A stretch of DNA of 64,000 nucleotides, taken from the NCBI GenBank assembly GCA_945888515.1, contig CAMDAD010000009.1, forward strand, positions 1 through 64,000, written 5' to 3'. How positions within the stretch are numbered: position 1 is the stretch's first letter; each line of letters starts with the position of its first letter. This document shows, one piece after another, positions 1-8,972 of this stretch. Both the position numbers and the translations under genes were made by a program. The notes under the pieces are model-generated. The model was not told the origin of the DNA and made no database searches. It saw only the letters and a program-made list of their open reading frames with translations. The DNA comes from Akkermansia muciniphila. GTDB taxonomy: Bacteria; Verrucomicrobiota; Verrucomicrobiia; Verrucomicrobiales; Akkermansiaceae.

Positions 1-69
1 GATCGCGTGCGACTTGTGCCACAGGCTTTCCTAGGCTCATGAGACCTATGGCTTGCTCTTTGAACTCTG

Positions 70-309
70 TTGTGTATTTTCGCTTGGTGTTGTTCATGTC
101 TAATTCTGGTTGTTGGTTTGCTTTTGGTCCAGAATTTTAGCGCACCTCAGGGGATGTCATCTGGCAGCATCCATGTAGCGAAAGTGAAGGTCTTTCCATT
201 GGATCAACCTTGGGTTTTTCCTTATGAGGCGCGATATGGTGGTTGCCGAAGTTGGGTTGAGTTGGATGCTGTGCCGATGACATCGCAGTCTTCGGATGAA
301 AAGCAATAA
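70..309 (+). pseudogene. C-terminal remnant of a DUF1802-like protein
   Basis: The reading frame ends with a segment containing YGGCRSWVEL about 20 residues before the stop, which I recognise as the typical C-terminal signature of DUF1802 (COG4293) proteins. Only about 50 residues (from the ATG at 151) look like that family. Upstream in the same frame there are stops at 40-42 and 61-63, and the frame that is open from the window edge (frame 3, to 140) does not resemble the family. The piece could be a decayed gene tail, a frameshifted gene whose 5' part lies before the window, or a chance ORF. The first 347 bases hold nothing else I can support. Confidence 0.3.
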
Positions 310-347
310 TCCCGTGACTTTTGGAATGAAATGTGCATACTACTGGC

Positions 348-839
348 ATGAAACAAGCGCAGGAAAAGGCAAAAAGCCCGCGGGATCTCAAATTGCGGGT
401 CGAGCCAGCGTCTATTGAGGACTTGCCGGAATTGGTCGCGCTGACCATGGATTTGTTCGCTCATTCTGGTGACCTTCGTGCGGACTCCCAAGTGCAAGAG
501 CACGGCTTGCGACTCATCCTTGAACAGCCGGCCCGAGGCCGCATTTTTGTATTGCGGTCGGAAGATGCGATTTTTGGCATGGTGAATCTCTTGTTCACGA
601 TCTCTACAGCGATGGGGGGATTCGTCATTTTGATGGAGGATGTCATCGTTCATCCAGTGCATCGTGGACACGGCTACGGCACCATGTTGATCGAATATGT
701 GCTCGATTTCGCGAAGAAAAAAGATTTTAAACGCATCACGTTGCTGACGGACAAAATCAGTGCGGATTCCCAGCATTTTTTCAAAAAAATGGGATTTGAA
801 TACTCCAGCATGATTCCGATGCGGCGCATCATCCACTGA
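348..839 (+). CDS. GNAT-family N-acetyltransferase
   Basis: A 163-residue protein of normal GNAT length. It transfers an acyl group, usually acetyl from acetyl-CoA, to an amine; the substrate cannot be read from the sequence. The acetyl-CoA pyrophosphate loop (motif A) is seen around residues 100-112 as VHRGHGYGTML, matching the R/Q-x-x-G-x-G/A pattern, and the final strand/helix region contains FFKKMGFEY, typical of motif B. The ATG at 348 was chosen over the GTG at 333 because the extension adds no conserved sequence. A short membrane protein gene follows after 4 bases, so the two are probably cotranscribed. Confidence 0.85.
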   Translation: MKQAQEKAKSPRDLKLRVEPASIEDLPELVALTMDLFAHSGDLRADSQVQEHGLRLILEQPARGRIFVLRSEDAIFGMVNLLFTISTAMGGFVILMEDVIVHPVHRGHGYGTMLIEYVLDFAKKKDFKRITLLTDKISADSQHFFKKMGFEYSSMIPMRRIIH

Positions 840-843
840 ATTC

Positions 844-1086
844 ATGGAAACTACATTTGAGTCCGATGCCTTCGCCATCGCCATGCTGGTGGTGATTTTC
901 AGCGCCCTCGGGGTGGTGGCATTGTTACTACTGACGATGCGCTGGCGGGCCGCGCAACGTGATAAACACGTCGATCAATTGCTAGACGAACTGGAGCAGG
1001 AGCAGAAACAGGTCGTTCCACACGCCACCCAAAGTACGACCAAGGCCTTGTGGGAAAAGGAAGCGGACTGGTGGAAAAAGGGATGA
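844..1086 (+). CDS. small single-pass membrane protein, unknown function
   Basis: An 80-residue protein with one clear transmembrane helix at about residues 10-32 (AIAMLVVIFSALGVVALLLL), followed by a basic stop-transfer patch (RWRAAQRDK) and a charged, probably helical tail with several Glu/Gln residues, ending in a Trp/Lys-rich segment. The topology suggests an N-terminus outside and a cytoplasmic tail. It begins 4 bases after the acetyltransferase stop. I do not recognise a family; related short proteins may simply be missed by annotation. Confidence 0.6.
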   Translation: METTFESDAFAIAMLVVIFSALGVVALLLLTMRWRAAQRDKHVDQLLDELEQEQKQVVPHATQSTTKALWEKEADWWKKG

Positions 1087-1187
1087 GGAGTCAGCGCTTG
1101 CCTCGTTTTTGCAGACGAGGGATTCGCTAGCTTCTCCGTTTTGATTTTGACCTTGTTGGACAAATTGAACAGACTGCTCGTGCAATC

Positions 1188-1850
1188 ATGAAATGTCCCC
1201 GATGCGTACAAAAAATCCACCGAGGGGCGGAATCTTGTCCTCGTTGTGGGTTTTCTCTAGCGCATGCGGATGAGCAGTTTGGGATGGTGAAAAAGGAAAT
1301 GCCCTCTTTAGCGGATCGTGCAGGCTTGATGCGGTTGGGGGAACGCAGGAGGGTGCAGGCGGCTATGGATCGATTTTCCGAGTCCTTCCCCGGACTGTTT
1401 TTCACGGTTTACACTGGAACCCTGCGCAAGGGAGAGAGCCTGAGGATATTGGGATTTTGGCTGCTCAATCGTGCGGTGTTTGAGGATGTGCATGGCTTAT
1501 CAAACGATGCCGGAATCGCGCTGGTGATCGATGTGGAGCGCAAGATGGCAGGCATTAGCTTCGGCTATCAACTGGATTTGTATTTGGATGAGGAAGACAC
1601 CTTTCAATGCCTGTGCAAGGCCTATCCTTACTGGTTGGAAGGAAAATATGATTTCGGAATCGTGGCACTGATTTCTCTTATGGAAAAAATCCTCAGACGA
1701 AAGTGCGCTCAAGCACAGCGAGGATCGCGGAAGTCTGCCCAAGAGCGGATGACGCTGCAGCGACAATCCGTTGCGAGGACGGGGCCATCTTCCATCGAAC
1801 AAATAAGCGATGGAGACGCGTCAACAGAAGAAGAGGAGGGGATAAGATGA
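1188..1850 (+). CDS. zinc-ribbon protein with a TPM-like domain
   Basis: This 220-residue protein starts with a zinc ribbon, two C-x2-C knuckles (CPRC and CPRCG) separated by ten residues. Residues of about 55-165 resemble the TPM domain (TLP18.3/Psb32/MOLO-1 type): a strand with LVIDVERKMAGISFGYQL followed by LDEEDTF and a helix ending EGKYDFGIVALISLMEKIL, the usual spacing of this fold. TPM domains are known from photosystem repair factors and from membrane proteins of unknown role. The C-terminal 50 residues are polar and probably disordered. Its stop overlaps the start of the next gene (ATGA), so both proteins are likely made together. Confidence 0.65.
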   Translation: MKCPRCVQKIHRGAESCPRCGFSLAHADEQFGMVKKEMPSLADRAGLMRLGERRRVQAAMDRFSESFPGLFFTVYTGTLRKGESLRILGFWLLNRAVFEDVHGLSNDAGIALVIDVERKMAGISFGYQLDLYLDEEDTFQCLCKAYPYWLEGKYDFGIVALISLMEKILRRKCAQAQRGSRKSAQERMTLQRQSVARTGPSSIEQISDGDASTEEEEGIR

Positions 1851-2863
1851 CTTACCGAATACTTGTCGTATTTTTCTTTTGTATCGTATTTGTCGCTCAA
1901 TCCCAAGAGGACGAAAAGCCGCCGCTGCCTCGTTGGTCCGATGAGGATACCGCACTCTTGCTCCAGGGAGAAAGTCTCATCTCCGACGCATTATTTCGTC
2001 CGATGTCTGATGATGAGCTAGGAGTGCCTGTGTTCGAGGGCCTCTTATTGCCCGATCAGATGGCGGATTTGACAGAGATGGCGGAGCCAACTGAGATTAT
2101 CGATGAGGACTTAGTCAAATACTTTGATCAGAAGCCTAAGTCTTATCTGATCGATCCACAAAAACTTCTGAGTCGGCAGGAATACCGTGATCAACTCAGT
2201 TTCCTCAAGTATCACGCGAGTGACTCGAGAGTGGGATTTTACGTTTATGTTTTCGATACCAAGCAAATGATTCCCTCGCAGATCATCGCGGAGGAAATAT
2301 TCCAACGCTGCTTTGCCGATGCGGGTCCCACTGTTTTGTTATTTTATTTCATGGGGGCTCCGGAGCGATCAGTGATTCATCTCAGCGCAGACCTTATGAA
2401 AGCCGTAGGTCGTGCCGAGTGTGCACGTGCGCGACAAAGTGCGGTGAATCAAGCCATGGTGAAAAGCCAGGAGGCTGACCAACTGGATGGCTATTGCATG
2501 CAAATGTCGATTCGCATTTACTGGATGGAAAAGGCGTTAGAGGCCGGCGTGATTGCACCACCCGAGACTGAGCCACAGGCAAAGCCAGAACCTATTCACC
2601 AAAAGTATTTGTCAATCATATCACGTTGGTGGAGCGAATGGATGCTGCCCTGTTGTATCACAGTCGTTGTTTTGTTAGTAGGCGGATTCTCCTATCACTG
2701 GCGTCGCAAGACACGCAAATGCCAACTACCTAGCATTCCTGTCGTAGCCCGCTTAGGAGGCACTCACGCCGCTGGCGTAGGCGCGGTGATTTCTTTTGCC
2801 AACGCAAATCGTCCGATCGCAGCACAGCGCGAGCAATTGCCGGAGGATTGGGGAATTTCCTGA
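1847..2863 (+). CDS. secreted, membrane-anchored TPM-like protein
   Basis: The ATG at 1847 overlaps the upstream stop by four bases and is preceded by a purine-rich GAGGAGGGG, one of the few convincing Shine-Dalgarno sequences in the window; an upstream in-frame start at 1703 would lie inside the neighbour. The 338-residue product has a signal peptide (about residues 1-19), an acidic linker, a TPM-like domain at roughly 100-235 (FYVYVFDTKQ, TVLLFYFMGAP, ending in a helix with MEKAL), and one transmembrane helix near residues 262-285, followed by a short cytoplasmic tail. The pairing with the zinc-ribbon TPM protein suggests one domain on each side of the membrane; function unknown. Confidence 0.6.
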   Translation: MTYRILVVFFFCIVFVAQSQEDEKPPLPRWSDEDTALLLQGESLISDALFRPMSDDELGVPVFEGLLLPDQMADLTEMAEPTEIIDEDLVKYFDQKPKSYLIDPQKLLSRQEYRDQLSFLKYHASDSRVGFYVYVFDTKQMIPSQIIAEEIFQRCFADAGPTVLLFYFMGAPERSVIHLSADLMKAVGRAECARARQSAVNQAMVKSQEADQLDGYCMQMSIRIYWMEKALEAGVIAPPETEPQAKPEPIHQKYLSIISRWWSEWMLPCCITVVVLLVGGFSYHWRRKTRKCQLPSIPVVARLGGTHAAGVGAVISFANANRPIAAQREQLPEDWGIS

Positions 2864-2974
2864 ATTTGTGATCTGTTGCGATTCTCTTTCAGTGTTTGAT
2901 CTGATGGATTTGCTTTGCTTTGACCTTTTCGTAATTTGCGGTATGTAGTTCTTCGCAACCAACGAATTACGACA

Positions 2975-4090
2975 ATGGAACTGACACAAGAAGCTTATGG
3001 CACATGGAGCGGGGGGCGTTTCATGCATTATGGAGAAATGCTTACAGAGGAGCGTTTTATCGATTCGCTGAGACTTGCATACGATTCCGGATTTCGGACA
3101 TTTGTCACGGCTGATGTCTACGGGAATGGACGGGCAGATGATTTGTTGGGTAAGGCACTCGAGGGCATCGACCGCTCGACCTATTGTTTGGTGGGGATGA
3201 TTGGGCACGATTTCTACGAGGGACAACGAAAGGGGAACACGGGATATCCACGTTTTACCGATCCCTCGCTGCGCGGCCCTTCTGAATACGAGAGCTATCT
3301 GCGTATGGCCTGTGAAAAATCTCTCGAACGCTGCCGCACCTCGTATTTTGATCTCGTCATGCTGCATAACCCAGACGAAATCGGTTATACGCACGAAGCC
3401 GTCTGGAGTGGCATGCGCGCAATCAAAGATCAAGGCTTGAGTCAGATGCTCGGAACAGCACCCGGGCCTGCGAATGGATTTACGCTGGATACCATTCACA
3501 ATATCGAGACATACAACGATCTGATCGACTGGACCATGGTGATTCTGAATCCTTTGGAGCCATGGCCTGCTGGGCTGGCGCTGAATGCATATCATCAACA
3601 TGGTGTTAAGGTGCTCACTCGCGTGGTCGACTACGGTGGCGTGTTTACTGAGGAGTTCAGTGCCGATCATGAATTCAAACCCGGCGATCACCGCACCTAT
3701 CGTCCTGCGGGTTGGGTGAAACATGGTATCGAAAAAATGGAACAAATGCGCCCCATCGCACAGAAATACGGCCTAAACATGCTGCAATTCGCCGCCATCT
3801 GGAATCTATCTCAGCCTGCAGTAGCTTCGGTAGTCCCCACGTTTCTTCAAGAAACCGGCGATGACAAGCGTCCAATAGAAGAGAAGATCCGCGCGTTCGT
3901 GCCTCTGCCTGATCTTCGACTCACTCCAGAAGAAATCGCCGAGGTGCGTCGCATCGGTGACAACACAGGCTGTATGATGCTCAAAGGTGCAAGCAAGCGC
4001 CACGTGACTAGCGAACGAGCCGATGAATGGCCCATGCGTGAAGAGCTTCTGGAAATCGGCGCTCGATACGGGATCGGACAAGACTGGTGA
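2975..4090 (+). CDS. aldo/keto reductase-like protein with altered active site
   Basis: A 371-residue (beta/alpha)8 aldo/keto reductase homologue. The first helix-strand segment TADVYGNGRADDLLGKAL aligns with the family signature, and LVMLHNPD supplies the conserved His (H131). Of the catalytic tetrad, Tyr (Y49) and His remain, but the position of the usual Asp holds Val (V44 in FVTA) and the position of the usual Lys appears to be Met (M75 in VGMIG). It may therefore bind NADP(H) and a ligand without normal reductase activity, or use a different residue such as D47. ATG 2975 is preferred over the in-frame 2936 because homology begins after it. Single gene, ended by the terminator at 4122. 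Confidence 0.75.
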   Translation: MELTQEAYGTWSGGRFMHYGEMLTEERFIDSLRLAYDSGFRTFVTADVYGNGRADDLLGKALEGIDRSTYCLVGMIGHDFYEGQRKGNTGYPRFTDPSLRGPSEYESYLRMACEKSLERCRTSYFDLVMLHNPDEIGYTHEAVWSGMRAIKDQGLSQMLGTAPGPANGFTLDTIHNIETYNDLIDWTMVILNPLEPWPAGLALNAYHQHGVKVLTRVVDYGGVFTEEFSADHEFKPGDHRTYRPAGWVKHGIEKMEQMRPIAQKYGLNMLQFAAIWNLSQPAVASVVPTFLQETGDDKRPIEEKIRAFVPLPDLRLTPEEIAEVRRIGDNTGCMMLKGASKRHVTSERADEWPMREELLEIGARYGIGQDW

Positions 4091-4121
4091 TTCCACGAAT
4101 CCTCCACATCATCAAGTCGTA

Positions 4122-4157
4122 AAAAAAGCGCTGGGATTCTTCATCCTAGCGCTTTTT
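4122..4157. terminator. bidirectional rho-independent terminator
   Basis: AGCGCTGGGAT and ATCCTAGCGCT pair over 11 bases with one G-T wobble around a short loop, with A7 before and T6 after the stem. It serves both the aldo/keto reductase gene (plus) and the ppnP gene (minus), which converge here. Confidence 0.9.
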
Positions 4158-4180
4158 TCGTTGGGCTTTCGCTTTTACGA

Positions 4181-4509
4181 TTAGGGAAGAAAAGAACAAA
4201 CGTATTCGCAGATGCCCTCTGCGACAGCGATGTTAAAGCCGCTGTTAGCTTCTACATCAAATGCAGTTCCTTCACCGTAGTGAATGGAATCAGTGGTTCC
4301 GTCAATCGTAACATCACAAGATCCCGAGATGATTTCCATACGCTCTGCCGCAGCGGTGCCAAAGTGATAATCACCTGGATAAATCAATCCAATCGTTTTT
4401 TTTGATCCATCAGCAAAATGGATGCTATGGGAAACAACTTTTCCTTCGAAATAGATATTCGCTTTGGCAGTTACGGTAATGTTTGTAAATTGCATAGGTT
4501 GGCTCATGA
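4181..4509 (-). CDS. ppnP: pyrimidine/purine nucleoside phosphorylase PpnP
   Basis: A small single-domain cupin (108 residues; DUF1255/YaiE family). PpnP catalyses phosphorolysis of nucleosides to the base and ribose-1-phosphate with a broad substrate range. The family pattern is clear: an N-terminal YFEGKVVSH strand, then GLIYPGDYHFGTAAAERMEIISG, matching the E. coli order of G-E-Y-x-F-x-T and E-x-M-x-x-I-S-G, and a C-terminal Y-x-C-x-F/Y-L-type ending. The start at 4509 (MSQP) lies 2 bases after the stop of the upstream gene; a start at 4528 inside that gene is less likely. Probably cotranscribed with the 4512-6113 gene. Confidence 0.9.
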
Positions 4510-4511
4510 TG

Positions 4512-6113
4512 TTAGATTTCTGTTGCATCGCATTCGATTTCCTCAGTTGACTCGCCGTGAGAAGGACGAGATTGGCGATACTGGGCTTTCAGGCGCAGAC
4601 GATGGCTGATGGTGCGATCGAAGCCGTGAAGGCGCTTGCGCAAAAGGGGAGGCAGATCGGCAACGCGTTTTTCAATGACGCGCAGCAGCGGTTTACGGCG
4701 CTTCTTGTTTTTGCGTTTGCGCGGCTTTGGCTCCTTCTCTTGAGATTGAGATGCCTTTGAGGATATCGTCTTTTTCGGCGCAGGTGCAGTGGTTTCCACC
4801 TTACGGCGCTGAGGAAGAATCAGGGTGTCGTCGGCAAACAGCAACAAATGCCCTTGCGACAGAAGCCAGAACAGGTCCGCCAACCAGTCTGCGGATGGAT
4901 CCGTCTCACCTTCCGGCAGCACGGCTTTCCATAGCTTGGCTAATTTGGTTTCTGGATTCGCACGCATCGACGACACGATGAGGTTCATCCGATCAGCAAA
5001 GGCAGTATCGTCAGGAATCGGATGCGGCCGGGAGGGGCCCGCGTAGAGTTTTCCTTGTTTTTTGAAAACGGGAAGGTGTTCTTTTTCCAGTAGACTACAA
5101 ACAGTAGGAATGATGATCGCTGGATGGCTTGCAGCGTGGCGCGCGGCATTTTTGAAATTGACTAGCAGTGGGGGAGAGAAGAAATGCACCGGCGTGTTTG
5201 CAGGGATTTCCACCTTGTGCGTGGCCACATACATTTCCGGAAAGCGGTTGTTAAGGAAATGGTTTTCTACTGCCGCGCGATCTTCCAGCCACAGGGTTTC
5301 CTCCTGTCCCACGGGCCTCCAGCGAAGTTTGGTTTTCATCCCATGAAGCCATGCCTGCACAGCCTCCTCGCTGCGCTCTGTAATGATTTTGGCCGCGTAG
5401 CGATCGAATGGCATATTGGGAAACAATTCGCGATGCACTTGGCGTATGGTCGACTGGTAGGCATGATAATTGGGTGGTCCCAAGACTTTGCCACTGAGGC
5501 CGCATTTCGCTACGACCTGGAAATTACCCGCTGGTCCGTCGATCTCAACTTCCTCTTCCTCATACAAATCCGTGCGCCACTCAGCTCTCCAGAAATGCTG
5601 AACCGCTTCTTGCTTCGTGAGCCAAAGAGAGTGATCGCGATGACCGTAAAACAGTGGTGACTTAGATTCATCCGCCGTAAAAATACCATGATATCTCTCG
5701 CGTTGGCTCATCAAAGTCTTTGCGATATCAAACAGAGAATACACGCGCGCCACGTGCATCACCTCTTTGGCGATCAAATGCAGTGCCTCAGCGTTTGGCT
5801 CGATCAATACTTTCACCCCAGGAGCGGGGGCGATGACGACCTCTTGATCAGCTGTTGAGAATCGGCGTTGGGGCGCAGAGCCACGCGGTGGTCCGCGTCG
5901 ATCATCTCGCGAGGATCGCTCATCACGTCGCGGGGCGAAGCCACGATCGCGACGATCATCGCCACGGAACGATGGCTTACCCTCGCGTGAGATCGCTTCT
6001 TCCGAAACTTTGGCAGAGCGGGCAGCAGGGCGTGGCACGGAGTCGCGCGCCCACGATGGGCCAAGATCTAGTGCCGAGAGAAGACGTTGTGTAGGATTGA
6101 GAGGTTCGCTCAC
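4512..6113 (-). CDS. large protein of unknown function with RD/RG-rich linker and basic tail
   Basis: A 533-residue soluble protein. Residues 1-95 are low complexity, with repeated Arg-Asp/Arg-Gly pairs (DDRRDRG, RDDRRGPPRG), a composition common in RNA-associated proteins. The globular core, about 95-425, has no domain I can name. The end (430-500) carries strongly basic runs such as KPRKRKNKKRRK and KRLHGFDR. I remember long unknown proteins of this layout only in Verrucomicrobia, but that is memory rather than a search. A nucleic-acid or ribosome-linked role is inferred from charge alone. ppnP follows after 2 bases. Confidence 0.6.
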   Translation of the reverse strand: MSEPLNPTQRLLSALDLGPSWARDSVPRPAARSAKVSEEAISREGKPSFRGDDRRDRGFAPRRDERSSRDDRRGPPRGSAPQRRFSTADQEVVIAPAPGVKVLIEPNAEALHLIAKEVMHVARVYSLFDIAKTLMSQRERYHGIFTADESKSPLFYGHRDHSLWLTKQEAVQHFWRAEWRTDLYEEEEVEIDGPAGNFQVVAKCGLSGKVLGPPNYHAYQSTIRQVHRELFPNMPFDRYAAKIITERSEEAVQAWLHGMKTKLRWRPVGQEETLWLEDRAAVENHFLNNRFPEMYVATHKVEIPANTPVHFFSPPLLVNFKNAARHAASHPAIIIPTVCSLLEKEHLPVFKKQGKLYAGPSRPHPIPDDTAFADRMNLIVSSMRANPETKLAKLWKAVLPEGETDPSADWLADLFWLLSQGHLLLFADDTLILPQRRKVETTAPAPKKTISSKASQSQEKEPKPRKRKNKKRRKPLLRVIEKRVADLPPLLRKRLHGFDRTISHRLRLKAQYRQSRPSHGESTEEIECDATEI

Positions 6114-6199
6114 GACGCGAATCGTAGCAAAGAATTGGCAAATGACAAACTCATCGTTGCATTATTTTACGCGGTTCGCGGTGGGCTTTTCGAGGTCGA

Positions 6200-8899
6200 C
6201 TACTTCCGATCTTTCGCTTTTTGAAAGCGTGAGCGGCGCGCTGATTCCTCGATGCTTTCGACAGCGGGGCCAGGTATTTCCTGTTTGACGACAACACTTG
6301 GATCCGGCGCTTGGGGAGATGGTTTGGTCTTTTTGACCTTAACCCTTGATGACTTGGTGCGCGCCACGCGACCAGCAAAAGAGGGCAGCTTCCATCCCGT
6401 GCGTGTAATCAGCGCATCGGTTAGCAAAATCAACAGAAGCGAGATCACCAGCGGCAGGCGCAACGAGGTATCTTGAATGAATGGAGGGCGAACCCATGCG
6501 GTTTCCAAATCTAACAGATCCCGACCGCCAGTTTGTTTCGAAGCGGCACGCAACTCGTTGATGCTTTCTGGCTCAAAGGCCCACTCGATAGAAGATCCGA
6601 GAGTAATTGGACCAAAGGGAATCGCGTAGCTACCCACTTGGATCGCACCACGCACCACCGAACCTTCATCGAGATCTCGGCTTACAGAAAATTGTCCTGG
6701 AGAAATACGACGCCAAGGAAGGTCGTAGCTTTGTGCCATTTCCGAAGACTCTAACAAACGAATTTTGGGAGGACTAGCATTGAATTTTTCTGACCAGAGT
6801 TCGGGATCATAAAGCAAATCAAGTGTCAGGCGCGACCCTTCCGCGCGGTGTTTGAGACCGATTCCCGGGGGCAAATCAAGCCCCATCAGCCAGCGAGTGG
6901 TGGTTTGGAGAAAGTTCGCATACTCTGGCCACTGTCGAGTGGAATCAGATTTTTTTCCACCTAACGGAAATGAAATGGCAGCCGTTCGTCCGAGACCACG
7001 CCTTGCTGTCGCGACCAATGGTGCAAGGTATTCATCAGAGGAAACCAACGACACGGTGGAGTCTTCTCGAGCATACGATAAATTGTAACCATCCACAGCA
7101 CCAAGCCACTGCAGCGGTTGTGGAGACACTTCCGACCAGCGTCCTGTTTGTTTTGTTTTGGTATTATCCTCGATGAAGGCGGAGCGCGCAATGGTGACAG
7201 TCTCTTGCGCGAAAATTTTCGGAATGTCCATTGGCTTGTCGCTGTAAAACATGCGTCCCTTGCCAAGCTTTGCAATTTCCTCGCAGAGCTTGGCGTCAGA
7301 GTCGGCAGGAGTTCCCATACCGATGACCGAGATGGTAGCGCCCTGATCCGTCATTTCCTTGATCAGCTTCTTGTAATCCCCCGGTTCCTCTGTGTCGGCG
7401 GTATCTGTGAACAGGATCAAATGACGCGTCCCCGCATTGGTTTTTTTCAGAGCATCCCAACCGGCCTTGAGTCCCTCGTAAACATAAATGCCGCCACCCG
7501 AAGACTGCACTTTACGCACGCGCTTCGAGAGTTCCACTTGCTTATTTTGGATGCGCGTCATCGGAACGAAGGTCTCGGGCGCAGAATCCACAGCAATGAC
7601 CGCGACCTGATCCATGTTGCCTAACAACTCGATGGCGTTCACGGCGCCTTGGTTCGCCAGATCGATTTTTGTTTTTCCTGGTCCGACAGAAACCGACATA
7701 GATCCCGACCGATCCATCACGATGGCCAAAGCGACAGCAAGCTTGCGATGCTCTGATTTCAACTCCATGGAAACTGGAAGCAATGGATCAATAGCAGACT
7801 CAAAATATCCTCCGGAACCGAAAGATCGATCACCGCCACCCATGAGCAAGCCACCGCCTTGCTCGTGCACGTAGAAAGGTAGCGCGTCCAAAAATGATGT
7901 GGGAATCTCATGAGCGGGGACGTTATTGAGAATGACACAGCGGGTGCCAGCTAGCTTTCCAGAGCTCAACTGGGATGGCTCACTGACGACATCAACCGTG
8001 AAATTTAGCGATGTGAGAATTTTGGCAGCGGGATCATTCTCGAAACGTGTGACGAGCAAGACGCGTGGTCCTCCTGTAATTTCGATCCATCGTGAAAGTT
8101 TATTGTTTCCCGAGTGTTGATCTTGTGTAGGTGTGATTTGAGCCTTGTATTCAAAAGAGCCGGCTCGCGGAATGCGATCGGTGAACTCGATTTTTCCAAC
8201 ACCATTCGTCAACGTCACTTTGGTCTCGGTGAGCACTTGCTCATTGCGCATGAGAGTCAGGGGAATTTCGCCGTCCTTCGAACCGCGTATGGTCACTGCT
8301 AGCAAGAATGGCTCGCCAGACTGCATGCGGTCGGGAAAATCGAAACGCGCAATGCGATAATCGTTGTCTATATTTTCGCGGATCAAGCGGAAGTCCAGCG
8401 GAATACCTCGGGCCTGTAACTGCGCCGTCGCTTCATAGAGCGGCTCGGTGGAATAGCCATCGGTAAAAAGCAGAACGCGCGCTGGTTTGTCCTCCTTCGC
8501 TAATGCTGCGATGGTTTGCAAAGCCAAGTTAGTGCGCGTGAGCTTGCGTGAGCCAGTGAACACAGATCCATCAGATCCCAGCGGAGCGATTTCTGCGGCG
8601 TAATTCATGAGGTGCAATTCGTCACGACCCGAAGGTTTTGACTTCTCTAACAATCGCTTCCATTCGGGAAGCTCCTGATCCACCAGGTCTTCTGTCGAGT
8701 CCGAGCGATCCAGTAACACGTAGAGATCAAGGGCATCCTGCTGCTTCCGTATGGATGGATCTGTGAGCAAAAAGACGATCAAAAAGATGACAAGAAGGCG
8801 TAGCGGTTGGAAGAGGGAGAGAGTTTTCCAAAACCAAGCAGCGATGAGAAGGGCGGGGATCAGTAGAAACCACTCGGGCGCTTGAAATTGTAAGGGCAT
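6200..8899 (-). CDS. membrane-anchored von Willebrand factor A protein with GATase-like domain
   Basis: About 899 residues. Two hydrophobic helices at the N-terminus (WFLLIPALLIAAWFW and LLVIFLIVFLL) resemble BatA/BatB-type proteins. A degenerate vWA segment (LYVLLDRSDST) comes first, then a class I glutamine-amidotransferase-like domain (GGGLLMGGGDRSF), then a full vWA domain whose MIDAS motif D-x-S-x-S is seen as MDRSGSMSV near residue 400. A further transmembrane helix lies close to the C-terminus, followed by a Lys/Arg/Pro-rich tail. Such proteins are frequent in Planctomycetes and Verrucomicrobia, often near MoxR ATPases, but none is present here. The start could also be 8947; MPLQFQAPEW at 8899 fits the family beginning better. 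Confidence 0.75.
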   Translation of the reverse strand: MPLQFQAPEWFLLIPALLIAAWFWKTLSLFQPLRLLVIFLIVFLLTDPSIRKQQDALDLYVLLDRSDSTEDLVDQELPEWKRLLEKSKPSGRDELHLMNYAAEIAPLGSDGSVFTGSRKLTRTNLALQTIAALAKEDKPARVLLFTDGYSTEPLYEATAQLQARGIPLDFRLIRENIDNDYRIARFDFPDRMQSGEPFLLAVTIRGSKDGEIPLTLMRNEQVLTETKVTLTNGVGKIEFTDRIPRAGSFEYKAQITPTQDQHSGNNKLSRWIEITGGPRVLLVTRFENDPAAKILTSLNFTVDVVSEPSQLSSGKLAGTRCVILNNVPAHEIPTSFLDALPFYVHEQGGGLLMGGGDRSFGSGGYFESAIDPLLPVSMELKSEHRKLAVALAIVMDRSGSMSVSVGPGKTKIDLANQGAVNAIELLGNMDQVAVIAVDSAPETFVPMTRIQNKQVELSKRVRKVQSSGGGIYVYEGLKAGWDALKKTNAGTRHLILFTDTADTEEPGDYKKLIKEMTDQGATISVIGMGTPADSDAKLCEEIAKLGKGRMFYSDKPMDIPKIFAQETVTIARSAFIEDNTKTKQTGRWSEVSPQPLQWLGAVDGYNLSYAREDSTVSLVSSDEYLAPLVATARRGLGRTAAISFPLGGKKSDSTRQWPEYANFLQTTTRWLMGLDLPPGIGLKHRAEGSRLTLDLLYDPELWSEKFNASPPKIRLLESSEMAQSYDLPWRRISPGQFSVSRDLDEGSVVRGAIQVGSYAIPFGPITLGSSIEWAFEPESINELRAASKQTGGRDLLDLETAWVRPPFIQDTSLRLPLVISLLLILLTDALITRTGWKLPSFAGRVARTKSSRVKVKKTKPSPQAPDPSVVVKQEIPGPAVESIEESARRSRFQKAKDRK

Positions 8900-8972
8900 G
8901 ACAAGAAAGATATGCATCGATCGATAATGGCCATCAATGCCATTCATTATTCACCGAAATACGCCAGCGACC

